From assembly GCA_010093685.1 (NCBI GenBank), contig MU006217.1:2197871-2261870 (forward strand): a stretch of DNA of 64,000 nt, read 5' to 3'. The notes under the pieces were generated by a model. The model had not been told where the DNA came from. It did no database searches and worked only from the letters and a program-made list of their open reading frames with translations. The number at the start of each line of letters is the position of its first letter. Positions within the stretch are counted from its first letter, which is position 1. The position numbers and the translations under genes are program-made. This DNA is from Ophiobolus disseminans (taxonomy: Eukaryota; Ascomycota; Dothideomycetes; Pleosporales; Phaeosphaeriaceae). Positions 31,188-42,183 of the stretch are shown piece by piece.

Positions 31188-33878
31188 CTATTCAGCCTCT
31201 ATATCCTCCTCTTCAGAAGCGGCTGGAGTCGACTTATAGACATCTTCCTCTACAGGCTGGTCGAAATCAAGATCTGCAAGACCGTCCCGCTCATAGCTAC
31301 CTCCGCAGAGAGCACGACACTTAGCATATGCTTCACTAAACGTAGTATAAGCAACATTGTGTATGTCCTCAATGTAGAGGAGATCCTTGATTGCACGGAA
31401 CGGATAGTGCAGCATTAACTTTGCCCGGCTAAAGTTCTCGGTGTCTTTAGGAGAATAGCGCGGAAAGTAGGTCAACACACGCTCCTTTGCAAGAGGTCGA
31501 ACCTAGTATAGCTTATAGTGGTTATAACGCCTTAGGAACTTAATGTACGTAATGTGCTCGTCAGCGGGATTGCGTTCCTTGTACTTCTTAAGTATAGAGA
31601 GCCCGCGGCGTGTCTCCTCTCCTTCAACCTAGTATAGGTGCAAATGCTGCTCCTCAGGACGAAGATCTACACTTACAAAAGCCCGCGAGAAGTGTTTAAG
31701 AGGAAGATTAAGAAGCATATGACACACTTCTTGTGCAGAGTAATCGCGGTCGCTAATGAGCTTGTTCATCAACTTGGTGACTAAGGACTAGAAGGGGCGG
31801 TTCTCATTCACAAAGGGTATAAGCGTTGCAGCGAGATCTCGATACGATGGCGACTTTTTCTTAGCCTTAGTGGCGTACTTAACAACGTAGTCGATGACAG
31901 CACGTAGGTCCGTACAGGGAGAAACGTTGGTGTTAGCCTGCTACGCTATTGTAGTGAGACGGTTGTACTTGTTGACTATGCCGTTATTACGCGCAGGATA
32001 GAACCACAACCACTCTCGTCTAGGAGCAGGATGCTTCTTAAGTTCTGTATTATCTCGCAGTTTGTCTGGCAACCAGAATTAGCACTCCTCTACCTGAGTG
32101 GTTTTGTTCACCTTGAGGTAGTACTTTTGGTCGTGAATATGTGACTGAACTCGGTTTACTACTGATGAGAGACTGATAGCGTTGTTCTGCATATTAGGAC
32201 CTAGAACCTAGAGGATAGATAGTTCAGTGTGAGGGCGCGGCCCTGAATCTGGCTCAGGGTTGAAGCCAGTGACGTGAATGCCCTAAAACTTTGCAAAGTA
32301 GAGCTTTAGCTCATCCGACATGTTGCCCGTAGCTTAAGGGCTGCTATCAGACTAATACAGCCTATGGCTATGGGTGCTACCACGAGCCTGCCACTTATAC
32401 CGACGCTAGTAGTCGTTAATGTTGAACTTAGGCTCAAGGACTTCGTTCTAGAAAGCATTTATTCTACGAACAAAATGGTATGCAACAATTAGAGGATTAT
32501 CTCGAATTGCGTTACGAGCATGTCGAGCACGCCCAGTTGGATCAGCACCTAGATCAACCTATTGCTGATAGCTAGGTAATAGTCGCATAAGTGAGTCCTA
32601 ATGGTAGTCAGCTGCACTAAACGTAACGAAGAGAGATGGACATAGCAGCTGCCTAACCATTGCTTCAACTTTCTTCATCTCGCCAGCCTAATATAGGCGC
32701 GAACCTCTTAGACTAGCAGAGTACCGAGTGATGGAGTTTACGAGCTGTTCAGACTTCTCGCCCTGATCCTAGAATGCTTGTCGTAGATCGTTAATAGTAA
32801 GCTGCTTCCTCTCCGGGTGTAGAGAGTTCACAAAGAAGCCAGCCTTCTCATTGACCCTAGTCCTCATGATGGTGTTGAAAACGACGTATCTCCACCGCGG
32901 GTGTTGCGCGAATCGGCCGTCCTTATATAGCAGCAGATGCCGAACGTACTCTGGGTAAGACACCTCTCGCATATGAGCATCAACATACTCAGCACGGCCT
33001 CGTAGGTACAAAGTAGGGAAAGCCTAACTAAGCAGAGGATGATTCCTATTGAACTCTGACAGCGGTGTTGCTTAAGGAGTTGGCATACTCATGTTCAGTT
33101 TCCTACGAGGCTGCCGACTAATAGTCTGTGAGCCCATCCTACGAAGTTGAGCCTGGAGGTCAGCGAGTTCGTCATTCTCTGCATGGAGATCTAGGACACT
33201 AGCAACCTTAGGAGTGGGATCGTTATCCTCGAAAGCAGCTAGGTTGTCGGGATCGAGAGACTCGTTCACATCTTCTGCTACAGCCGCGGCCGCCTCTTTG
33301 TCAATCTTATAGATGACTACATCGTCGTCTACAAAGGCATCATCAGGCAGAGCCTCTAGGTCTTCGGCAGAGATTGCCAGAACGTTAGGATAGTATGCTG
33401 GATGGTTGGCACGTAGATAATACAGCCACTTCTTAATAGCCTCCTTGCGCACTTGAAAGTCCTTTCGAAACTGGTTGACCATGCGCGGATTGTCTTTCCA
33501 GTTCTTTGGCCGGATAATAATGATATTAAGATCCTCGGGAAGCAGAGGCAGCTTGTTGAAGATCTTTGCAGTGTTGTTCAAGAAGTTGACTACATAGCCG
33601 CGGTACTTGAACTGCTGTCCTCGAATCTGCCTTACTTCAACAAAGCAGTGTACACGAGCAATCAACATCTCCTCAACTTGGCTAAGCTTAGGGAGGACAG
33701 TGTCCCCTAGTAGGAGGCCTAGATCCATGAGATTCTCATAAGAGAATATGTAAGGTTCGTCTGGCTCAAGATCGCGATCCGCTTTGACGCAAGCCTCGCA
33801 CACAACATCGTTGTTGAGACCTATCTTGAACCAACGCTCGTCGCAACGGGAGCATGTCTTTATCTCCTCTTTGTCCAT
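31188..33878 (-). pseudogene. Rep and N-terminal domains of the Helitron
   Basis: DUF6570-like sequence (33072-33878) opens with a CxxC zinc motif (CSRCDERW, CEAC). It is followed by HPRWRYVVFNTIMRTRVNEK (about 32.85 kb), the HUH motif HSHRLYW near 32370, and SPCTDLRAVIDYVVKYA near 31900, all standard RepHel blocks. Rep would nick and join the element ends through Tyr residues. Numerous TAG codons, plus at least one TAA, break the frame, so no functional protein can be made. Confidence 0.75.
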
Positions 33879-35300
33879 TTGAGCGTGAAAACGTTAGAGG
33901 AGCTGCCAATCGCGGTCAGTCAAGGCGACATCATCCCTCCAGTCAGGCGAGTTGATATCGATGACAGGGTCAGGGACGTCCATAGTATCAATATTCTCTT
34001 GACGCTTGCGTTCCGCGGGACTAGGACGAGGATCTCTAGTTCTAGTGCGACGAGGTCCTGTCCTTTGCGGCAGCAGAGATGACCCATATGCTGATGATGA
34101 CGCTTGATGCCTACGGTTGCGGATATCAGCTTGACTAGAACCCTAAGAAGGAGATGCCTAGGTCTATACAAGTCCATCCTCAGAGATATCACCGCTAGTC
34201 TGGCAGGCTCTACAAATGTAGTGCAAGATGTCGTCGTCGTCCTAGAAGTTGGCGAACTAAGTCTCATGTTGCTCTGGAATGCACTACACATACTGCTGAA
34301 ACTTATCTTGCTCTTCTATGTCGTTCTTGCAGTACTTGCAAAATTTCCCATCAAACGTCTTAGTGTGGAGATGCGCGTTTCCCCGGGGATAGGCACATCC
34401 AGTACACAGAAAGTATAGGGGTAGCTCTTTTAGAGATACTGAGCGCGATGGCGATCGAGAGAGCGACCGTATGGAGTCCCTCCGCCCTCGTCCACGATAG
34501 GATAACTGGGCTTCATGGCGACCTAGCACTAGGGTTAGGGTCTCAGGAGGCTCAAAGTTGTATGGGGTGAATCCAGATAGAGGATCCAGTCGACTTGTTA
34601 GGGGCGCACTTAACAGACCACTCGAAGTCGCAGCTGCCAGATTTGCCTAACGCAGTTGTCTCAGCTCAGGCGTTGAAGACACCTCTTCACCGGCTCGGTC
34701 ACGAACTCGGTGGTCGCGGCGGATAGCATCGCGGTCCCTCCTAGCCGCAGCTGTAGTAGGGGTGTCAGGGCTGTATTGTCCGCGAGGCAAGAATCCTAGT
34801 GTTAAAGATGGCCTACCCGTTGCTAGACCAAAGGCTATTGTTGGAGGAGCAGCAACAGCAGGATAGTGCACATTGGATGCAGATAGTACAGGGGCAATCG
34901 GTACGTATAGGCGAGGAGGCAGCCCGAGTCTTGGTTGAGATGATTGCATTGCAGGAGGCAATGTTAGCGGAGCGAACAGCCTAGTTAGGGGGGTACGAGC
35001 AGTGCGACGCTTCTCAAGAGGTGTTGAGCTCGCAAGACCTGGCTCTACAGTTGCGCCAGCGGTGACATCGATACTTAGCCCTCGTCCGCCAATCTTGCGC
35101 TTCTTCCTCATAGTAGCGGTCTCAGTGCGGAGCTTGTCCTGGCATTCAGGGCAACGAGTATGGCCTGCTGCTACATCCAGATCACTGAGCTGTCGGGATA
35201 GATGGCGAATGCAGAACCGAGCTGCTGGAGGACCCCCTGATGGATCTGGAGGAGGGCCAACTGGAGGGGGCGGCGGTGCGCCTGCGACAGCTGTTGCCAT

Positions 35301-36849
35301 CGCAAGAAGGGTTCAGGAGAAGAAGCAAATGAAGGAGTATGTAAGCTCTAGATCTTGAGTTCTTAGATGGTCAGCTGTACTGCAATAACGTAGGCAAGAG
35401 AGGGGTAAATAGAGTCGCGTACTAAGGATTGTTGAGACGATTGACACCGCTACTTCTGATTGCGCGCGGATAGCAGCAGCGTTAGTACGACTACTAGCAG
35501 CGTTGGTATGAGCACAAACAGCAGGCAAGCAGTTAATATGCGGTGAGCACTGTTAGGATAAGCGGTGTGTGCAAGGTTAAGCGGTGTGTGCAACTCAATA
35601 AGGGCTTGAAAATTTGAAGAATTACGTGGGTGGGAAAAGCTATTACGGACTTCCTAAACAGGCTACCTTAACACGCTACAACACGCAGTCACGTCACTTT
35701 CTACCTCGCACCTCGCACCTGTCATCTTGCAACTCCGCAGAGTACTAAGTTAAACCCTAAACTTTATGTCAAACCTCAAACTCTATCAAGGCCCCTCAAG
35801 TAACTGCCAATGGCAACTCTCTCAATGGGCCCTCAATCCAGGTCCATGCACGTCAAATTAGACAGTCAGGCCGTGAACTTCTCGCAGCACCTGAATCTTA
35901 ACTTAATGCACATGAGCCTTGCCTCACATCTTCTAATTAGGCCGTGAACTACTTGCAGCGCCCGAAAGTCAATGAGTATGCTACTGTGCGAACAAACCCC
36001 TTATGGTCTTATGACTGCCTCGTTACAGGAACGTTGAACAGGTATAGACATCAACCAAGTGCCCTTCCACATGGAACTGCTAGTTAAAAGTCGCTTTGAG
36101 TTGCCTCGCAGCTATTGCCATGCTTTAGTATTTCTCAAAGTCCCCACAAATGTGTAAAAGTCTCAAAGTCCCCACAAAGTTAGTGTTAGCCATGTTGAGA
36201 TAGGCTTGTTAGCTATGTCGAGATAGGCTTGTTGGCCTGACTTCGCGCTATCAGGGCTTCCGAAAATGGTTGCCATGAGTATGAGTCATGGACTTTGGCC
36301 TTTAAGTAGGAAGGCAAAGCCTGTACTCAGGGAGGGCTTTCAAGTCGAGAAAAGTCCAGCCGAAGCCATTGTACCACCCCAAGAGAGATCCTTAAGTTAT
36401 TGCTCAAACCCAACCTGCAAGCAGAGCGAGCAGGGGCGACAGGTCTGTTTTGACAAACAAGAGCCAGACATTGCTTCACTAAGGGAGTAGCGCAGAGTAG
36501 AGATCTCTATGATGGGGATGGATCGCAAGGGAAAGGCACCTCAATAGTACTTCTTGACACCGCCAATGCAAGGCTTTCGCACAAGGCTGTCTCAGTTGAT
36601 TTGCGGTATTTGAATGAAGGCAATTGAATCAAGTGAGCAAGGTGAAGGTTCTGTTGAGGGCAATATTGCGAGGGTTGTCGGAGCTGGAGGGGAGCTCATT
36701 CAACGATAGCCTTGCCTCTCGTTGTTGTTGGAGTTGTTGTACCGTCGAAGGTGGTTGGTGTTGAGGGGACAGGGGATGAGCTTTTTATATAGTTCTCGGG
36801 CGACGCGGTGAAGTGATCGGGACGGTGAACGATAAGGACATCTAACTGC
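35301..36849. other. Non-coding spacer between Helitron and hAT
   Basis: It holds low-complexity and locally repeated sequence, for example two copies of GAGATAGGCTTGTT near 36195-36235. A frame at 36266-36490 is short and unsupported. The Helitron 5-prime end may lie in here. I see no host gene. Confidence 0.4.
36842..36849. repeat. Target-site duplication of the hAT, left copy
   Basis: CTAACTGC lies directly before the element and is repeated exactly at 39978-39985 after it. An 8 bp duplication is the hallmark of hAT transposition. Confidence 0.9.
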
Positions 36850-39800
36850 CAGACTCCGCAACAATCAATCTGAATTGGCTCGATTGATTGACTTGATTGG
36901 TTATAACCAAGTTAATCAATCCAAGCTGGCCTTATACAAATTTAAACATGTTGCCAATCAATTCAATCTACAGGACAAAGATTGATTGACTTGATTGGTT
37001 GTTTTAGTGCTATAGTTGAGGTTTTTAGAGGTGCCAGGGCCTAGGTGTCGCGATACTTTTTTAGTGTTGTAACTTAGTTGCACTATCTGAACTTAGATTA
37101 GCCTACTTTTTCTTCTGCCTCTGCACCTATCGCGTTCACATACACCTATTTCATCACCTACCTGCTGCTACTTTCTAAATTGCAGTTTTTGTCTATACAG
37201 ACGCGTTTTTGGTGTTTCCAATATGTCCTCCGTCGCTCCCAAACGTTGCGCTCCGCTATCGTCATCCCGAGTCGCCAAACGCCGTAAAGCTCCATCGCAG
37301 CGTCCGTCTCAGCGTCTATCGCAGCGTCCATCGCTATCACTGTCACCCCTAGCTGCTGCAAGCCAGGCTACAACGTTCGAGACGCAGTTGTTAGAGTCGC
37401 AACTGGAAGCGGAGATCGCGCAGCCTGATGGCAGCGAGCTCGGTACAGTGGCTACAACAGAAGCTGGAGATAGAGAAAGAGACGGAGATGATAGTGATAG
37501 TGATAACTTTAATAGCATTGATTGGGCACGCTTGAAGGGCTTTATAAAGCCTTTGACGACTCAACGCCGCGGTGTAAAAAGCTGGATTTTTCGACATGGC
37601 TATCGGGTTGTTAAGCGCAACAACCTAAGTAAAATCTGGTTTGTGTGTAAGCACTGCTATACTCACAAGGTTATCGACGCTAGCGGCGGTGGATTATTTG
37701 ACGTAACAAAAGCTACAAGCGCTGCTGCTAATTATCTTAGCTAGCAGCGACGAGGCCACGCGCTGTCAAAAGATGGCATCAAGCAGCGTTAACAGACTGG
37801 CAGGCAGCTATCGCTGCGCTAAGCTATAGGCTCTGGTGTTGAGGTTTCCCAGCATGCCGCAAACGCGATGGGCAACTTCAACATACAACGCTTTCGGCAA
37901 GCTGCAGTACTTTGCCTGCTAGACAACAATTTGCTAATAGAGCTGCTCGCGCAGCCTTCCTTTTGAGATATGATTAGCATTGCTAATCCAGAGGCGGAAG
38001 CGGCGCTGTAGGTGAGTCCTTGCAGTGTTGCTACGTACGCGATGCGCCTGTTCTGCTACCTACAACCGCAGGTCGTCTAGGCACTGTCTGCTTCAGTTAG
38101 CAAAATACACGTCAGCTTTGACAGCTGGACGACAAAGGGCGGAAAGCGTAGTTTTTTTGGCATTGTTACTCACTTTGCTGACGCTTCTAGAGTAATACGA
38201 GACCTGCCTATCGACCTGCCGCAACTCGCAGGCGCCCATACAGGCGACGCTATCGCTGCGACAATCTCCAAAACACTTAAAGCTTATAGAATTACTCTAG
38301 AAAAGCTAGGTTACTTTGTACTCGACAACGCCACCAACAACGACACAGCAATCGCCGCCTTAGCGGTTGATTACGACTTTAACCCAACCTATTGACGCCT
38401 CCGCTGCGGCCCTTATACGCTTAATCTCGTTAGGCAGGCTATTATATTTAGTGCTAATACAGAGTCCTATGACAACGTTGCAGAGCAGCTCGATACAGAG
38501 GTTGTGTACATGCAGGAGTGGCGCAAACAAGGGCCACTAGGCGTACTAATTGACGTCATCAACTACATCAAAACACCACAACAGTACGAGCTTTTTCGAA
38601 GTTTTCAGCACGCAGCAAACGCTGAGCTGCCCGCTGGCCAGCGTCTCAAAGTACTCGAGCTAGTTAAGCCAGTTGTTACCCGGTGGAACTCCTATTACGC
38701 TGCTTTTCGACGCGCTACTCAACTTCAGCCTGCCTACAACGCTTACGCCGAGCATCACATCAACCAAACTACGCTGAACGATCGCCGCGCTGCCCAACAG
38801 GGTAGTAGGCAGCCCGACGCTCCTAGCTGGATGAGATCAACTAGGTTAACAGCTGCGGATTGGGCAGTAATAACGGAGTACCAGGACTGCTTAGAGCCGC
38901 TCAAACTTGCTACAGAGCGACTAGAAGGACGCGGCAAGGCAGGCAAATTTGGTGCTATATACGAGATCATACCAGTATATAAGTACGTTCTTGGTGCGCT
39001 CGAAGCGCGTACGCGCCCATTTAAGCAGGTTGATTTCAACCCCATCGATGCTCTAGAAGACCATTTAGTAATCAATCTACGCGCTGCGTGGGCCAAAGCT
39101 AATAAGTATTACGAGAAGCTTAACAACTCACCTGCTTACTACGCCGCTGTCTGCCTCCATCTATACTACAAGTACTATTGCGACAATAGCTGGGCTGATA
39201 AGCTAGAGTGGCTGACGTCAGCAAACGCTAGCTTCCAGCGACTTTGGGCGACCTACAAACCTCACCGACGCCCTGTATCACGTACAACTACAACACCAGC
39301 AGCGAGCGGGATAGACGACGTAATTGGCGCGTTTGTACACCGCAGCAACAACAAAGATAAGAGTCACGATGACGAGTTTGAGCGCTAGAAAACACAAGAA
39401 CTAGAGTGGAGCAGGGACTAGTACTTGAGCAATGGCAATGCTGGCAATCCTGTCCAATATTGGATTCAATTGCGCCCAAAATACCCGTATTTGAGCCAGT
39501 TTGCGATCGATACGCTGACAGTGCCAGCATCCAGCTGCGATTGCGAAAGACTCTTCAGTGAGCTCGGCGATCTACTCGAGCCCAAACGACGCGCTATCGG
39601 CAGCGAGCTACTTGCTGCTCTTCAATTAGTGAGGTCATGGATACGAGCTGGTTTCAACACTAGCAGGAGCAGCAGCAGCGGCGTTAATCGACGCGCTGGT
39701 GATGCTGATGTCAACGGCGGGGACAACAACGAGGATAAGCAGCGATCAGATGAGTTATCAGATGAAACTATCGTACAAGACTACAATATAAACACGTGGA

Positions 39801-39977
39801 TTACTTAGCTAGAGTAGCTATATATACTACACCTACAACACCAATCTACAATCAATTTGCAATCAATCCGAACTAAAACACTACCAATCAATCCACAATC
39901 AAGCTACGTTGACGTCACGAGCCTATCAATTCAATCTAAGAGGCTTAGATTGATTGAATTGATTGTTACGGAGTCTG
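36850..39977 (+). mobile_element. hAT-family DNA transposon, full length
   Basis: The element is 3128 bp. Terminal inverted repeats begin CAGACTCCG on the left and end CGGAGTCTG on the right, continuing imperfectly through AACAATCAAT. Both ends contain clusters of the sub-terminal motif GATTGATTGA(C/A)TTGATTG, probable transposase binding sites. It is flanked by perfect 8 bp CTAACTGC duplications. It carries one transposase gene on the plus strand, broken by stops. Insertion must be fairly recent, or well protected, for the duplication to remain perfect amid mutated neighbours. Confidence 0.93.
37223..39808 (+). pseudogene. hAT transposase, interrupted
   Basis: The ATG at 37223 opens a Ser/Arg-rich leader, then a BED-type zinc finger (IWFVCKHCYTHK). 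The catalytic region follows with SFDSWTTKGGKRSFFGIVTH and LDNATNNDTAIAAL. The C-terminal hAT dimerisation domain (YPYLSQFAIDTLTVPAS, CDCERLFSELGDLLEPKRR) closes the protein near 39.6 kb. Stops include TAG at about 37741, TGA near 38393 after FNPTY where Arg is expected, and two TAGs near 39387-39420. The longest intact piece is 38504-39388. It would be inactive without correction. Confidence 0.88.
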
Positions 39978-39985
39978 CTAACTGC
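39978..39985. repeat. Target-site duplication of the hAT, right copy
   Basis: An exact CTAACTGC copy of 36842-36849, immediately after the right inverted repeat. Confidence 0.9.
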
Positions 39986-40434
39986 CGGCGCACGGGCAGC
40001 TAGGGTCCGACGTGCAGATTGTGTGGGTCAAATAAGGGTGAACGATGAGGAGCTCTACAACTTAGCGAGTTAGCAGCGGTGCCGTCGCACGTGCAAGCCT
40101 AAAGCGACGGCAAATGAGACGAAACCAGGGCTTCTGGAGAACGGGACGATACCTTAGCGGACGGCACCTCAGCGATAGCCCCGTTTGGCATACAGGACGT
40201 CGTCTATCAAAGAGAGCTATATAGTCAGACATACGAGCTAACTGCGAGTGATAGCGCAAAAGAACCTTTATGCTCCACCTCGAGAGGCAAAGCTTGAAGG
40301 CCTTATACCGCACCAGAGCAAGTTACTAGGGGCGCATCTCGTCTAACTGCCGCGCAGACGACTCTCTCTAATGTCTGATGCCTAATGCTATGTTGTACGT
40401 AGAGGGAGTATTCGCTGTAATCGTGTCGATGAGT

Positions 40435-40488
40435 TAGCCGCAGTCGAGGTTGAGGTTAAGGTAGCCGCAGTTGAGGTTGAGGTTAAGG
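40435..40488 (+). repeat. 27 bp tandem repeat, two copies
   Basis: Two adjacent 27 bp units starting TAGCCGCAGT(C/T)GAGGTTGA, differing by one base. Confidence 0.8.
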
Positions 40489-41120
40489 CCGAGATGGAGA
40501 GCGGGCGCGTCGTGATGGTAATGAGCATTCACGCAAAGTGAGCAATAGACGGCAACTGCAGTTCTATTGTGTTCTATGAGATGACTGCCATCGTGAGCTT
40601 GTGAGGTATCGTCGGGTTCGGCGCGTCTTACTATCCTGCTCCCTGAGCTTCCAGTTCACCCCACGGACGACGTGCCTGCCTATCGATTGCATCGCAGAAG
40701 CCACGACACACGACTGTATAGTGCTTGAGACGCTGCACTGTAGTCGACGTTTAGTCCTTCTTGAAGAGGTTGAATGCGTCGGCCTGCGTAGGAGACTCTG
40801 GGTTCGGTTCGTCGAGGAGCGGTTAGAACTGCAATCCTTAACTTAAGTCAATTAAGTCGACTAGTGCCGCTACGTCGTCTTTGTGTAGCAGGCTGTTAGC
40901 CTGTAAGGTATCGTCTGTCCGCTCGTGAGCTTCTCTGACTGAGCGGACGGTCGACTAATAGAAGCACTGGCAGCTACCTTAGTGATACGCTGGCCGGCTT
41001 AAAGACGCTCGAAAGAGATACCTAGGTGACCCTGCTGTGACTCTTCACCGGTACCTTGCGTCTGCTCGGTGGCCCTAAGGGCGCTCAACGTGGAGAGGCC
41101 GTCATGATAGTGCTGGCGAC

Positions 41121-41214
41121 GAGGTAGGCGGGCGGTCAGAATAAGATAGGTGGTCAGGATGAGATAGGCGGTCGCGATGAGATAGGCGGTCGCGTTGAGA
41201 TAGGCGGTCGCGAT
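41121..41214 (+). repeat. 18 bp tandem repeat, about five copies
   Basis: Units of GAGATAGGCGGTCGCGAT lie at 41161, 41179 and 41197, preceded by two diverged units. It looks like a minisatellite with no open-frame constraint. Confidence 0.85.
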
Positions 41215-41992
41215 GACGCAGTCAGGATAGCAGTCTCTTGTGCTGTCTTGCGCAAGGTGTTGCAGTTGTTATGCTTTAGTGCTAGTAGTAGCGCATCTAT
41301 TGACGCAACTTTTTGTGTTAGCCTCGCGCTTTTTGTCTGATGTAAAGAGTTACTACTATTCAATACTAGGGGAGACCCCCTAGACCCCCCTAACACCTGC
41401 GGTAGGCTTCTTGTTGTTTGTAGCATATTGTTTGCAAGTACGCAGCGTCAAATTTAGTGTCTTTAGCTGCTGTGGCGGTATATGTACATATAAATAGTGT
41501 TCTGGAACTTTGGTGTTCGTCACATGTCGTCATCATGTGATGTCTACAAAGTTCTAGCCAATCAGCGTCTGTACGTCATGTGATGTCTACACTTTTTGAG
41601 CCAATTAGCGTTCGTATTCTGAGCCAATCAGCGTTAGTGCTTTTTCGAACTGAGCCCGCCTATAGAATGCTGCTTCGCAGCAACAAAAGGATATTAAAAA
41701 ACTACTGAGCTATCTACAGGACTAGCTTGATTAAATACACCTAAAGGCTAAGCATGCTTTGCCCTATACAATCTAGTCAATCCAGAAGATCCAGAGTTGG
41801 ACTAGAGGTGACACGGGTACAATGCGGAGTTAATGTTTAACTATAGGAACGTTGTGCAGGCACATCGTTACATTACCCCCCCTTTCTGTAGACAGATAGT
41901 CCCTATCTGTTTTACGAATTAGAAGGTTGTTAGTTCCTAGTGTTTGTTGCCAAGGAATAGATGCCTCAACACTATTACTATAGTAATGCTTT

Positions 41993-42183
41993 TGTTAGAT
42001 TGAATAGTGTATTAATCGTGATAATATTTGATAGTATTGATAATCGTGATTGTCGTGTTCCGTGTTGTGTCGCACCACCCTGTGTTCTCAGGTTCTGGTT
42101 TTTCTAAGGAGGGGTATCTGCATGAGCGCATTCACTTCTAATAGGCCCTAGGCTTCATGCCCAAAAGTACCTTGTATCTGACA
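41993..42183 (-). repeat. Copia 1 LTR, 3-prime
   Basis: 191 bp, TGTTAGAT to ATCTGACA. It differs from the other LTR by several transitions, for example TCATGCCC versus TTATGCCT. Confidence 0.9.

Larger units (their letters stand above)
29127..35300 (-). mobile_element. Degenerate Helitron (Rep/helicase)
   Basis: A single RepHel reading path on the minus strand is cut by many stops, mostly TAG. From its N-terminus it has a Cys-containing leader (34647-35300), a CTGC/CKYC zinc motif (34284-34529), the DUF6570-like block (33072-33878, EEMLIARVHCFVEVRQIRG) and the Helitron_like_N region (31.2-33.0 kb). The HUH-type HSHRLYW motif lies near 32370. The Pif1 helicase covers about 29.2-30.9 kb. The element would transpose by rolling-circle replication if intact. 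The 5-prime end is unresolved and lies at or beyond 35300. Confidence 0.82.
39986..41992. other. Degenerate non-coding region with tandem repeats and a possible Gypsy LTR
   Basis: No gene is supported. Besides the tandem repeats listed separately, there are two CGTCATGTGATGTCTAC copies near 41520 and 41575. Near 41874-41885 an ACATTACCCCCCCTTT run reads on the minus strand as a purine tract followed by TGTAACGATG, like a polypurine tract and LTR start. If so, a Gypsy 3-prime LTR on the minus strand would extend from about 41873 to lower coordinates, possibly to a TGTAGC near 41417. That is inference; the second LTR was not found. Confidence 0.4.

Noticed and set aside
41121..41214. CRISPR-like array
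   Set aside because: Repeats are directly adjacent 18 bp units without spacers, in a eukaryotic setting; it is a minisatellite.
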